DNA of 60,983 bases from Lacticaseibacillus hegangensis (GTDB lineage: Bacteria; Bacillota; Bacilli; Lactobacillales; Lactobacillaceae), in the NCBI RefSeq assembly GCF_003946465.1, contig NZ_RHOL01000016.1, forward strand, positions 1 to 60,983. Direction: 5' to 3'. Below the pieces are notes generated by a model. It ran no database searches. It had not been told where the DNA came from and worked only from the letters and a program-made list of their open reading frames with translations. This document shows positions 25,619 through 35,145 of this stretch, piece after piece (within the stretch, counting starts at the first letter, position 1; each line of letters starts with the position of its first letter). The translations under genes and the position numbers were made by a program.

Positions 25619-26917
25619 ATGCAATCTTTCAACAAAGGTCTAGATAAGTTTCAAGCATATTTGGAAAAGTGGATTTCGCCTATCGCTGCACGGATGGGCC
25701 AAAGTGTCTTATTGACCTCGATCAAAGAAGGTATGATTTCAACTCTTCCATTCCTGATTCTTGGCTCGTTGTTCAGCATTATCACTAGTTTTCCATATAC
25801 GCCTTGGACCACTTGGCTAGCAAAGCAGGGTTTCACTGAATTTCTAAATCTTCCTTACCAGTTTACGATGAATACCCTTGGTATTATTGTGGCCTTCTTC
25901 ACGGCACGCGCTTATGCTAAAGCTAAGCAGTCTGATACAGCAGTTTTACCGGTTTTGGCGGTGGTAGTCATGTTCATTCTTGCACCGCTGCACTCATTCA
26001 ATGTCAACAAAGTTGCTACGCTATTCATAGGCTTTGAGAATATCGGTGTCAAAGGATTATTCATGGCGTTACTTGTAGCTCTGATGGTTGGGAGCGCCTA
26101 TGTTCACATCATTAAAGCTAACTGGACTATCAAGATGCCAGACGGTGTTCCATCAACAATCAGTGAATCGTTTAAGTCACTGGTGCCAGTAATTATCATA
26201 TCGACTGTAGCTTTGGTTATCCGTTATCTATTCAGTCTTACCAGTTTTGGAGATTTGAATACAGCCATTTACTCAATGTTGCAGATGCCACTAATGAAGA
26301 TTGGAACCTCACCATGGGCTATTGCATTAGTTGTGTTACTGAACAGCTTGTTCTTCTTCTTCGGTATCCACTCGCTGGCAATTAATTCCATCGTCATGCC
26401 AGTTCTCTATGCTTTGGATTTCCAAAATTTAGCTGCTTATAAATTAGGTCATGCTATTCCCAACATCGTCACCTGGCGTTTCTTCTATATGACTAGTAAG
26501 ATCGGGGGGACTGGATGTGCACTAGGATTAGTCATCTTCCTAGCTTTCTTTGCTAAGTCTAAGCAGTTCAAAACCTTGGGCCGGATTTCTCTGCCAGCCG
26601 TCATTTTTAACACCGATGAACCAGTAATTTTTGGGATGCCGATTGCGTTAAACCCAATTATGTTTATTCCATTTGTCCTTGCACCACTGGTCAGCTTCGG
26701 GTTATCTTACGGTGCAACCGTTGTGGGATGGGTAAAGCCTGTAATTGGCCTCGCTCTGCCTGAGCAGACACCGGTAATTCTTACAGGCTTGCTCCAATCG
26801 GGCCCTGCCTTTGCAATCCTGCAAGTCATTGTCATTATCATTACATCGTTGATTTATTTGCCATTTGCCCGCATCGCGGACAAGCAAGCACTGGCGAATG
26901 AGCAACAGGATAAATAA
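25619..26917 (+). CDS. PTS EIIC, cellobiose/lactose family (module 2)
   Basis: 432 residues, intact. It has FGIHSLA in place of the more usual GIHG, NTDEPVIFGMPIALNP as the NEP signature variant, and LALPEQTPVILTG at the position of the WTTPP motif. These changes suggest a different substrate from the other EIICs on the plasmid. It follows the GH1 gene by three bases with GAAAGGGGC as ribosome-binding site. Confidence 0.9.
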   Translation: MQSFNKGLDKFQAYLEKWISPIAARMGQSVLLTSIKEGMISTLPFLILGSLFSIITSFPYTPWTTWLAKQGFTEFLNLPYQFTMNTLGIIVAFFTARAYAKAKQSDTAVLPVLAVVVMFILAPLHSFNVNKVATLFIGFENIGVKGLFMALLVALMVGSAYVHIIKANWTIKMPDGVPSTISESFKSLVPVIIISTVALVIRYLFSLTSFGDLNTAIYSMLQMPLMKIGTSPWAIALVVLLNSLFFFFGIHSLAINSIVMPVLYALDFQNLAAYKLGHAIPNIVTWRFFYMTSKIGGTGCALGLVIFLAFFAKSKQFKTLGRISLPAVIFNTDEPVIFGMPIALNPIMFIPFVLAPLVSFGLSYGATVVGWVKPVIGLALPEQTPVILTGLLQSGPAFAILQVIVIIITSLIYLPFARIADKQALANEQQDK

Positions 26918-26926
26918 ATCTAAAGG

Positions 26927-26955
26927 TGACGGCTTGCGATTGAGCCGTCATTTTT
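26927..26955 (+). terminator. Terminator between EIIC and regulator gene
   Basis: tgacggct (26927-26934) pairs with agccgtca (26943-26950), followed by TTTTT. The regulator starts 14 bases later, so it is either read through or has its own start site. Confidence 0.85.
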
Positions 26956-26968
26956 ATATGGTGATTCT

Positions 26969-28279
26969 ATGAAAGACAGAGAACGTTTAATTTTAACCGC
27001 ATTTGTAAATGGACATTCTGAATTGAGTAGCACTACATTGGCAGAGCAACTGTCTGTTACAGCTCGTACGGTACTTAATGATATCCACGCCATCAACTCA
27101 GCCTTAGAAGTGCCAATAATCTTATTTGATCCAAAGCGTCGTAGATATTGGGTCAAGGATCTTGATCGCCTGATTACTCTTTTATACTCATCAGAGGATC
27201 AACACGGAGCTTTAAATCTTGCAACGGATTGGCCGTTTCTTATTTACTTTACGTTGTATGAGGCCAGACATCCACTCACAGCTGAGAGACTTACTGAACG
27301 CTTACATCTGTCAAAGACGCTTCTAACACAAACATTAGCAAATCTGCGCCAGACAATTGCTCAGTGGCATTTGTCAGTGGTAGGGCTACACGACGGTTTA
27401 GTGTTGAAGGGCTCAATGATTTGGAAGAAGTTCGGTCTAGCTCAGATGACATTGTCCAGAATCAACCGACGCATTTCTAACGCCTATATATCGCATATCT
27501 TTGCGGATGCTTATTCCAGCCAGTCATTACAAAGAATGATGCTGCTCTTGCGCCAGGAGCTGCTCAGTAGCTTTAGTGTGCAACTAGATGATCGTGACGA
27601 GTATCTCATACTCGTGACCTATCTGCTGCTCCGGCAAGAGCCTACCGATGAAATTGGATTGCGACAGTTACCGCCAGAGACTCAGCGCTTTTTCGAGGAG
27701 TTTGCACATACCCGGGTTTCTTCACTGCCGATTCAGTTACCTGCAGGCTCACCTTATATGCAAATGATCGCCAAGTTGAGAATAGCTGCCAACGGTGTAC
27801 AAGATGAGGACATGTTTCGGGTACTAGTGACCAATCTTTATCTTCACCGCGATGCCCGTACTTATCATTTCTTCCCAATGTCGCCTTTAACAAATATTCC
27901 CACAAGCGTGGCCGGTCTAACTGAGCTGCGTTTTAATCAAGCCGACACAGCCGTACTTAATACACTCGATAAGCTTTTGCATTCGGCACAGCCAAGCAGT
28001 TCGAGACTTTTGGTTCTGATTTATGACGACGACTATCTACGCGGAATGCTTTTGTCTAGACGCATTGCGAGATATATAAAGCGCCCGATTCAGGTAACAT
28101 CCAATATGTTTCAGCTAAATACGCTAATTGACAGGTATCCCAGGATTGCCTTTATATCTCCTAAGATTCGGTTGCTATCTTCAGAGATGAAACACGAGAT
28201 CCGTTACTACAACATTGATCAGTTCGATGATACTGGCTATTTTCTCAAATTCATTGACGAGATTAACGGCATTTCATAA
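26969..28279 (+). CDS. BglG/Mga-type transcriptional regulator
   Basis: 436 residues. An N-terminal helix-turn-helix (LSSTTLAEQLSVTARTVLND) is followed by a second HTH-like segment (LTAERLTERLHLSKTLL), then a helical region in the position of PTS-regulation domains, and a C-terminal part with a EIIB-like pattern (RLLVLIYDDDYLRGML). The histidines normally phosphorylated in PRDs are not obvious, so control may differ from LicR or MtlR. It most likely activates the GH1-EIIC pair upstream. Confidence 0.75.
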   Translation: MKDRERLILTAFVNGHSELSSTTLAEQLSVTARTVLNDIHAINSALEVPIILFDPKRRRYWVKDLDRLITLLYSSEDQHGALNLATDWPFLIYFTLYEARHPLTAERLTERLHLSKTLLTQTLANLRQTIAQWHLSVVGLHDGLVLKGSMIWKKFGLAQMTLSRINRRISNAYISHIFADAYSSQSLQRMMLLLRQELLSSFSVQLDDRDEYLILVTYLLLRQEPTDEIGLRQLPPETQRFFEEFAHTRVSSLPIQLPAGSPYMQMIAKLRIAANGVQDEDMFRVLVTNLYLHRDARTYHFFPMSPLTNIPTSVAGLTELRFNQADTAVLNTLDKLLHSAQPSSSRLLVLIYDDDYLRGMLLSRRIARYIKRPIQVTSNMFQLNTLIDRYPRIAFISPKIRLLSSEMKHEIRYYNIDQFDDTGYFLKFIDEINGIS

Positions 28280-28300
28280 CAGTGGAGCCGAACAAGCAGG

Positions 28301-28335
28301 ACGCTCATCAGATGTTAAGATGATGGGCGTTTTTT
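28301..28335 (+). terminator. Terminator after the BglG/Mga-type regulator
   Basis: acgctcatca (28301-28310) pairs with tgatgggcgt (28321-28330), with one G-T pair, and is followed by six T residues. Confidence 0.85.
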
Positions 28336-28392
28336 AAGTTAAACCATAACCGATTATAGCGTAATAGTTAACCACGAACATAGAAGAATAGT

Positions 28393-28450
28393 TGAAATAT
28401 CAGAATATTTCAAAATTTCGGTTGAACTTCCACATGCAAGGGCTTATCAT
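28393..28450 (+). promoter_or_regulatory. Promoter and upstream palindrome of the type I RM operon
   Basis: -35 TTGAAC (28422-28427) and -10 TATCAT (28445-28450) are 17 bp apart. Ten bases upstream of the -35 is a perfect palindrome tgaaatat-caga-atatttca (28393-28412), a likely binding site for a regulator. Confidence 0.7.
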
Positions 28451-28496
28451 GGGCTCATCAAGTAATTACCTGATGCCAGACAAAGGAGGAGCAAAC

Positions 28497-29063
28497 ATGC
28501 AGCCACACTTTAGGCCGGAACTTCACCTCTTGGGTGATGAGACCGAGATGGATTCTGGTATTCCCATTACCAGGCTTAGAAAGCTTGGGCCTGTTGACGA
28601 GCAGGCGGGCGGGTATCGAATCTTTTCGCAGGATGAGACGCCGCAATACCTTCACACGAACGAGCAGCTCCGGACTGTTCAGAAGGGTGAAGTTATTGTG
28701 GCACTGATTCCTAAACGAGTCGTCCCGTTTGAAGAGTCACAGCAACCAACCATCATCAGCACAAACTACGTCATCATTAAGCCCAGCGAGCGGCTGGATG
28801 CGAAGTTTCTGGCTTGGTGGTTCAACGAAAGTGAAGAGGCTCGGCGCCAAATTGATGTTGGGGCGCAAGGGTCGGCGTTGACACGGTTATCGATGGGAAT
28901 CATTGAGGATTTGAAGATCACGCTGCCATCAATTAAGCGGCAGAGGCTGATCGGCGAGATATACGAACGGCAGACGGCACTGACAGAGCTTTCGGCTCGA
29001 CGCTCAGAGTTGTTCCGGGAGAGCAGCAATGCTTTGCTGGAGAAAGCCTATAAGGAGAATTAG
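28497..29063 (+). CDS. Single-TRD HsdS-like specificity protein
   Basis: 188 residues from the ATG at 28497, which has AAAGGAGGAGC upstream. The protein looks like half an HsdS subunit: one target-recognition-like region (GYRIFSQDETPQYLHT, VIVALIPKRVVPFE, STNYVIIKPSERLDAKFLAWW), then GSALTRLSMGIIEDLKITLP and a C-terminal coiled coil (ERQTALTELSARRSEL). It is three bases from hsdR and is the first gene of the operon. It could assemble as a dimer, or modify the activity of the full HsdS. It is intact, so a degraded remnant is unlikely. Confidence 0.75.
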   Translation: MQPHFRPELHLLGDETEMDSGIPITRLRKLGPVDEQAGGYRIFSQDETPQYLHTNEQLRTVQKGEVIVALIPKRVVPFEESQQPTIISTNYVIIKPSERLDAKFLAWWFNESEEARRQIDVGAQGSALTRLSMGIIEDLKITLPSIKRQRLIGEIYERQTALTELSARRSELFRESSNALLEKAYKEN

Positions 29064-29065
29064 TC

Positions 29066-32000
29066 GTGGAAACGATAAGCAATCAAGACCCATCAGAGTT
29101 GAAGTTTGAGCAGGAATTCATTGAGTTCACGCAGCATGTCGGTGGGGTCCAGCAGTGGACCTACCTGCCGAAAATTAAGACGACTGATCAGCTGTGGGCG
29201 AATCTTAAGCAGATCCTGGAAGACAACAACCAGGCTCAGCTTGACCAGCCGCTGTCGGAGATTGAGTTCGCGCAGGTCAAAAAGGAAATCAGCGACCTCA
29301 AGACGCCTTACGAGGCGGGACAGCGCCTGTACGGCATGAACGGCAAGTACGAGATTCCGGTGAACCTCGACAATGGTAAGCAGGTGCTGCTGATGGCGCT
29401 GGATCAGAGCAACGTCGGCGGTGGCAACACACGCTACCAAATCGTGAACCAGATTCAGCGGCCGGCGAAGATCGCCGGTAAACGCAGCTGCCGGTTTGAT
29501 GTTACTTTTCTGATTAACGGGCTGCCGATTATCCAAGTTGAGGAGAAGAGGCGCGATGAAACGGCGGCGCTTAACCAGATGCGTCAGTACATTGCAGAAG
29601 ATCAGTACAGCGACATATACTCGACGCTGCAGATTTTAGTCGGTATGTCACCGCACGGGATTCGCTACATGGCGAATACGACGCTGGAGCAATTCAACAC
29701 GGCATTTGCTTTTCGTTGGCAACATGAAAAGGACAACTCGCCAGTGCTGGACTGGAAGGACTTCACCAACCTGTTCCTCAACATACCGATGGCGCACGAA
29801 ATGGCGACCAATTACATGATCCTGGATGGGACACGGAACAAGACCAAGTTGATGGTCATGCGGCCGTATCAGGTCTACGCGACGCGCAATGTGCTGCGGA
29901 AACTGCGGCAGTTCCAGTTCGGCTATCAGGACAGGCGGGTTGGGTACGTGTGGCACACGACCGGCTCAGGCAAGACGGTCAGCTCTTTCAAGACGGCCTG
30001 GCTTGCGCAGCGCCTGCCCAATGTTGACTCAGTCGTCTTCATGGTTGACCGGATCGCGCTGACGACACAGACCTACGATGATTACCACGCCTATGATCCC
30101 GATTTTGATCCAGACGACATGAGCAAAGGCGAAGGCGTCGTCTCGAACACCGCCAACATTGGGATTTTGGCGAAGAGGGTGCGGCAGGCGCGCGGTATCA
30201 CGGTGACGTCGATTCAGAAGATGCATGGGCTAGTTGAGCGCAAGAGTTTCAAGGCGCCAGACAAGAATATCGTCTTCATTGTCGATGAGGCGCACCGGTC
30301 GACAGCCGGGGACATGTTAAAGGACATTCGCGACAAGTTTCCGCGGTCGGCGTGGATCGGCTACACGGGCACGCCGTCGTTTGAAGGAACGACCACGGCA
30401 TCGCTTTTCGGCGATCCAATCGAGCCGCTGTATACCATTCGCGAAGCCATTGCGGATCACAACGTGCTCGGGTTCAACGTCGACTTTTCCACGACGCTGT
30501 CGGACGACCAGATGAAGAATGTGTACCTGCCGGCATACTACAAGCAGAACTTTCCGAAGTGGTCAGAGGCGGACATCAAGAACAAAATCGAGCATTTGAG
30601 CGCCGATGACATGGATGACATGGTCAAGCCTAGCGTCTACGATAACAACCCGAAACACGTGAAGGCGGTCGTTGAGAGCGTCATGGCGAAGTGGCAAAAC
30701 CGTTCTGATGATTACCGCTATTCGGCGATTCTCACCACCCATGTCGGCGGTAATCAGGCCTCAACACCAATGGCACTCATGTATTACGAGGAGTTTAAGA
30801 AGCAGAACCAGCTGCGCAAACGCCCGCTGAAGATCGCCATCACTTTTTCGCTGGATACTAGCAATGATGCCAACAACGTTGAAAAAAATGACGCGCTGCT
30901 GGGAGCCATGCAGGACTACTCGAAGACGTTTGGTGGGCACTTCGGCGAGGACAACGCGAAGGACTACATGAATGACGTCATGGGCCGGCTGAATCGTTCA
31001 ATCGATGATGGTCAGTACCTCGACCTCGTCATCGTCGTGGATCAGCTTTTGACTGGGTTTGACGCGCCGTTTGTGAATACGCTGTACGTCGATCGGACGC
31101 TGCAAGGCAAGAACCTGATCCAGGCATACTCGCGGACCAACCGGATCCAGGACATGGACCACAAGCCATATGGCAACATCGTCAACTTCCGCTGGCCGGC
31201 ACACACCGAGCAGCTGATGAAGGACGCACTGACCGTGTACGCAAATCGCCAGTCAGCTGATATTCAAGGCGAAGTCGAGCCAGGCGATGATACTGGCATT
31301 CTGGCGCCCAAGTATAACGAGCTGAAGAAAGACGTCAAAGGCGTTGTGAAGGATCTGCGGAAACTGACCAAAGATATGACCGTGGTGCCGGCTAGTGAGG
31401 GCGAGCAGGACCGTACGTACGACTTGCTGCATCAGTACAGTAACCTTGTCAGCAAGCTCAAACAGACGACTGAATTCGACTACGATCATCCAGAGGCACT
31501 ACTCAGTGACATTGGCTTGACTGCAAAGGAAGAGGGTCAGCTCACTGGCCCACTCGCCCGGGATCTCAAGGAAGCCATTGGCCATCGCAAGCCAGTCGGT
31601 GGCGGCGTGCCACCGGCATTGCTAGACATGGATTTGAAGCTGGTGCAAGTGCATGAGGTCATCGTCAACTATGATTATCTGATGGAGCTTTTAGCCGCCT
31701 TAGCAAATGCTGTACATGATAATGACATGGATACCGCGCGTAGCAAGCATGGAGACATCCTGCGCGTGACGGCCCAAGATAAGGATCGGAAACGCGCCGG
31801 CGACATCGAGCGTGCGGCTTCCGCCTTCATGGATGGCAGTTTGACCGCGGATAAGTACCCGTTGGATCAGGCAGATGTTGATGAACTGATTGAGCGAAAC
31901 AACAGGACGACCGAAAAGGCCGACGTTGCAGCGTTCGTCCGCAAATGGGGGCTGCTCGACGTGCCAATTTCGGACATCGAACGGTTATTAAAGCGCCATG

Positions 32001-32191
32001 TGAAAGGTGAAGATGACCTCGATACTGATGGCGGGCTAAAGGACATTGTTTTCAAGTCACAGGATAACTACAAAGACTACGCTGGCGACGACGAGGTTAA
32101 ATCCTTGTCCCGCATGAAGTACCGGCTTGGGCTGCGCGATGCGTTTGCTAAGTTCGCCGACCAAATCGTTGAGAAATACGACAAGTTCTAA
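29066..32191 (+). CDS. hsdR: Type I restriction enzyme, R subunit
   Basis: 1041 residues with a GTG start after AAGGAGAATT. The N-terminal nuclease domain has the PD-(D/E)xK pattern in RFDVTFLINGLPIIQVEEKR. The motor domains have Walker A HTTGSGKT, DEAH in FIVDEAHRS, and TGTPSFEG. A C-terminal helical domain contacts the methylase core. It translocates and cuts unmodified DNA once recruited by HsdM and HsdS. It is complete, so restriction is probably active. Confidence 0.95.
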   Translation: METISNQDPSELKFEQEFIEFTQHVGGVQQWTYLPKIKTTDQLWANLKQILEDNNQAQLDQPLSEIEFAQVKKEISDLKTPYEAGQRLYGMNGKYEIPVNLDNGKQVLLMALDQSNVGGGNTRYQIVNQIQRPAKIAGKRSCRFDVTFLINGLPIIQVEEKRRDETAALNQMRQYIAEDQYSDIYSTLQILVGMSPHGIRYMANTTLEQFNTAFAFRWQHEKDNSPVLDWKDFTNLFLNIPMAHEMATNYMILDGTRNKTKLMVMRPYQVYATRNVLRKLRQFQFGYQDRRVGYVWHTTGSGKTVSSFKTAWLAQRLPNVDSVVFMVDRIALTTQTYDDYHAYDPDFDPDDMSKGEGVVSNTANIGILAKRVRQARGITVTSIQKMHGLVERKSFKAPDKNIVFIVDEAHRSTAGDMLKDIRDKFPRSAWIGYTGTPSFEGTTTASLFGDPIEPLYTIREAIADHNVLGFNVDFSTTLSDDQMKNVYLPAYYKQNFPKWSEADIKNKIEHLSADDMDDMVKPSVYDNNPKHVKAVVESVMAKWQNRSDDYRYSAILTTHVGGNQASTPMALMYYEEFKKQNQLRKRPLKIAITFSLDTSNDANNVEKNDALLGAMQDYSKTFGGHFGEDNAKDYMNDVMGRLNRSIDDGQYLDLVIVVDQLLTGFDAPFVNTLYVDRTLQGKNLIQAYSRTNRIQDMDHKPYGNIVNFRWPAHTEQLMKDALTVYANRQSADIQGEVEPGDDTGILAPKYNELKKDVKGVVKDLRKLTKDMTVVPASEGEQDRTYDLLHQYSNLVSKLKQTTEFDYDHPEALLSDIGLTAKEEGQLTGPLARDLKEAIGHRKPVGGGVPPALLDMDLKLVQVHEVIVNYDYLMELLAALANAVHDNDMDTARSKHGDILRVTAQDKDRKRAGDIERAASAFMDGSLTADKYPLDQADVDELIERNNRTTEKADVAAFVRKWGLLDVPISDIERLLKRHVKGEDDLDTDGGLKDIVFKSQDNYKDYAGDDEVKSLSRMKYRLGLRDAFAKFADQIVEKYDKF

Positions 32192-32212
32192 CCCAAAAGG
32201 AGACTGATAAAA

Positions 32213-33820
32213 ATGACTGACTCAAAGACGGATCCAAGACAGATGGAAAGCCAGCTCTGGAGCATGGCGAATAGTTTGCGAGGCAACATGAGCGCCAACG
32301 AGTTCCAAAACTATATCCTAGGTTTCATGTTCTATCGCTACCTGTCTCTGCACCAGGAGGCCTACATCAAGGACCAGAAGCTGCTCGAACCAGAGGACGG
32401 GCAGGATCTTAACGCCGCATACCTGGAAGTCCCAGATGATGAGCTGGATGACTACCTGCAGGACATTGCTGGTTATCTTGGCTATGCGATCCGGCCGCAG
32501 TATACCTGGAAGACCATCATGCAGAAGATCAACAATCATGCGATTGCTGCATCCGACTTCCAAAGCATGTTTGATGATTTTGAGAAAAACGCGCAGATCA
32601 ACACACGCTCGTCCCAAGACTTCCGGAACATCTTCAGTGATGTCAACTTGTTTGAGGCGCGTCTCGGTAACACAGCGGCGGCACGCGCCCGGGCACTTAG
32701 TGGCATCGCGCAGGTGATCGACAACCTGGAAATGGATGATGAGCACGGACGCGACGTTTTAGGCAACGTCTACGAGTACCTGATCGCCGAATTTGCTGCT
32801 AGTGCAGGTAAGAAGGCGGGCGAGTTCTACACGCCACACGAAGTCTCTCGCGTGCTTGCTCGGCTCGCTACGGCCGATGCGCCGGCTGACGGCCAGTTTA
32901 GCGTGTACGACCCGGCGATGGGCTCTGGCTCGCTGCTGCTGACCGTTCAGGATGAATTGCCGAATGGCGATAAGCCAGGCCGTGTGCAGTTCTACGGCCA
33001 GGAGCTGAACACCACGACTTACAACTTAGCCCGCATGAACCTCATGATGCACCGGGTCGACTATCAGAATATGGATCTGCGCAACGGGGACACGCTGGAA
33101 GGCGACTGGCCTGATGGCGAAGTCGATGGAATCGACCGTCCGCGGCACTTTGACGCCGTGGTTGCTAATCCGCCGTACTCTCAGAGCTGGGACAATAACG
33201 ATAGCAAGATGAAGGATCCACGTTTCAAGGATTACGGGCGCCTGGCACCGGCTACCAAGGCGGACTATGCCTTCGTCTTGCATGGCCTGTATCACTTGAA
33301 TGACCATGGGACGATGGCAATTGTGCTGCCTCATGGGGTGCTCTTCCGCGGCGCCGCCGAGGGTGTCATTCGCGAAAACCTGCTAAAGAACAACCAGCTC
33401 GATGCCGTTATCGGTATGCCGGAGAAGCTTTTCTATTCGACTAGCATTCCGACGGCGATTCTCGTATTTAAGAAGAACCGGACTAACAAGGACGTGCTCT
33501 TCATCGACGCCTCGAATGACTTTGAAAAGGGCAAGAAGCAGAACTCGCTGCGGGCTGAAGACATCGATAAGATCATTGAGACCTATAAAGCGCGCAAGGA
33601 CGTCAATAAATATGCCCATGTGGCAACGATGGATGAGATTAAGGACAACGACTACAACCTGAATATTCCGCGGTACGTGGATACCTTTGAGGAGCCAGAG
33701 CCAATCGACATTGAAGCGACTGAGAAGGAAATCGCTGATATCGATGACCAGATTGCAAAGTTGACGGATGAATACAACAAGATGAAGGCTCAGCTGGTGA
33801 AGACGGATGACAAAGACTAG
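32213..33820 (+). CDS. hsdM: Type I DNA methyltransferase, M subunit
   Basis: 535 residues. The N-terminal helical HsdM domain is followed by the adenine methyltransferase core with the SAM-binding motif YDPAMGSGSLLL and the catalytic NPPYSQSW. A charged C-terminal helix ends the protein. AAAGGAGACTG precedes the ATG and the gene overlaps hsdS by 14 bases. With HsdS it methylates the recognition site and protects host DNA. Confidence 0.95.
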   Translation: MTDSKTDPRQMESQLWSMANSLRGNMSANEFQNYILGFMFYRYLSLHQEAYIKDQKLLEPEDGQDLNAAYLEVPDDELDDYLQDIAGYLGYAIRPQYTWKTIMQKINNHAIAASDFQSMFDDFEKNAQINTRSSQDFRNIFSDVNLFEARLGNTAAARARALSGIAQVIDNLEMDDEHGRDVLGNVYEYLIAEFAASAGKKAGEFYTPHEVSRVLARLATADAPADGQFSVYDPAMGSGSLLLTVQDELPNGDKPGRVQFYGQELNTTTYNLARMNLMMHRVDYQNMDLRNGDTLEGDWPDGEVDGIDRPRHFDAVVANPPYSQSWDNNDSKMKDPRFKDYGRLAPATKADYAFVLHGLYHLNDHGTMAIVLPHGVLFRGAAEGVIRENLLKNNQLDAVIGMPEKLFYSTSIPTAILVFKKNRTNKDVLFIDASNDFEKGKKQNSLRAEDIDKIIETYKARKDVNKYAHVATMDEIKDNDYNLNIPRYVDTFEEPEPIDIEATEKEIADIDDQIAKLTDEYNKMKAQLVKTDDKD

Positions 33821-35066
33821 TCAGAAGCGCTTGGTGCCGAAGCTTCGGTTTAGAAGTTTTACTGGCAATTGGGAACAGCGTAAGTTTGGAGATATCATTT
33901 CTTTGACTGGTGGTGGTACCCCCTCAAAAGCAAAGCCTGATTATTGGAAGGGTCCTATTGTTTGGCTCTCATCCCAGGAAATAAAAGAGCGCTTTATATC
34001 TTATGGCACGTACACTATTTCTGAAACTGCGGTTAAAGATTCTGCTACAAAAATGGTGCCAGCAGGGACACCTCTGATTGTTTACCGTAGTGGTATTTTG
34101 GCTCATACTTTTCCAATTTCGCGGCCAACTAGAGATGTCGCAATTAATCAGGATATTAAGGCGTTGATATTTGATCCGGCAGTGCTAGTAAATAATTTTG
34201 TGGTTGCGGAATTGGAAAGCAAGGAAAGCTTCATTCTTCATAACATTGTGAAGACTGGAACCACTGTCCAATCAGTCAACATTCCAGATCTCAAAAAAAT
34301 GGAATTTACCTTGCCTGAAATCTCGGAGCAAGAAGCGATTGGAAACTTTATTGAACAAATTAGCTCGACTATCGCTCTTCATCAGCGGGAGCAGGTATTA
34401 TTACAGAGACTCAAGCAGGGATATCTGCAGAAACTTTTTCCACGAAATGGTCAAAAAGTTTCAGAGTTAAGATTTCCAGGATTCACTGGTGATTGGGAAC
34501 AGCGTAAGTTCGGTGCACTAGTCGAATTAGAAAGAGGTTTAACTTATAAACCCTCTGATGTAGTATCGAAGAGTGGAATTCGAGTACTTCGGTCCTCAAA
34601 CATAGATAATGATACATTTGTGGAGCGACCTGACGATGTTTTTGTTCAGCAAAGCGCAGCAAATCTAGAAGAGGTTAACAACGGGGACATTTTAATTACA
34701 GCCGCCAATGGTTCCAGTCGGTTAGTCGGGAAACATGCTGTTGTAAAGGAGTTATCAGGCGCAACAACACATGGTGGGTTTATGCTTCTTGTTAGAACTC
34801 CTGAGTCTGTATTTATAAATGCCCTTATGTCAGCCCCTTGGTATCGAAAATTTATTGCAACCTTTGTGGCGGGGGGAAATGGCGCGATTGGAAACCTGAA
34901 AGCGTCTGATCTTGCAGGACAGTCAGTTATGGTCCCGGCCAAACTCGAACGGGATAAGATAGCCGAATTCTTCGGAACTCTAGACAATGCTATCGCTCTT
35001 CATCAGCAAGAGCTAGACAAGCTAAAGCAGCTAAAACAGGCATACCTTCAGCAGCTATTTGTCTAG
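33807..35066 (+). CDS. hsdS: Type I specificity subunit, two TRDs
   Basis: 419 residues with two target-recognition domains, each introduced by a near-identical segment (FTGNWEQRKFGD and FTGDWEQRKFGA) and each closed by a conserved coiled coil (ALHQREQVLLQRLKQGYLQ and ALHQQELDKLKQLKQAYLQ). The TRD bodies are AT-richer than hsdR and hsdM, a usual sign of domain exchange. The repeated DNA at 33869 and 34493 (attgggaacagcgtaagtt) could support recombination. Confidence 0.93.
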   Translation: MTKTSQKRLVPKLRFRSFTGNWEQRKFGDIISLTGGGTPSKAKPDYWKGPIVWLSSQEIKERFISYGTYTISETAVKDSATKMVPAGTPLIVYRSGILAHTFPISRPTRDVAINQDIKALIFDPAVLVNNFVVAELESKESFILHNIVKTGTTVQSVNIPDLKKMEFTLPEISEQEAIGNFIEQISSTIALHQREQVLLQRLKQGYLQKLFPRNGQKVSELRFPGFTGDWEQRKFGALVELERGLTYKPSDVVSKSGIRVLRSSNIDNDTFVERPDDVFVQQSAANLEEVNNGDILITAANGSSRLVGKHAVVKELSGATTHGGFMLLVRTPESVFINALMSAPWYRKFIATFVAGGNGAIGNLKASDLAGQSVMVPAKLERDKIAEFFGTLDNAIALHQQELDKLKQLKQAYLQQLFV

Positions 35067-35088
35067 TCTTCAAATAACCAGCAAAAAT

Positions 35089-35142
35089 AAGGCAGAGACA
35101 CATCCATGGCGACTCGGTGGATGGGCCTCTGCCTTGTCTTTT
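35089..35142. terminator. Terminator after the RM operon
   Basis: aaggcagag (35089-35097) pairs with ctctgcctt (35127-35135), and an inner catccat/tggatgg stem extends it. TGTCTTTTT follows on the plus strand. It may also serve the converging gene at 35146. Confidence 0.8.
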
Positions 35143-35145
35143 TGA

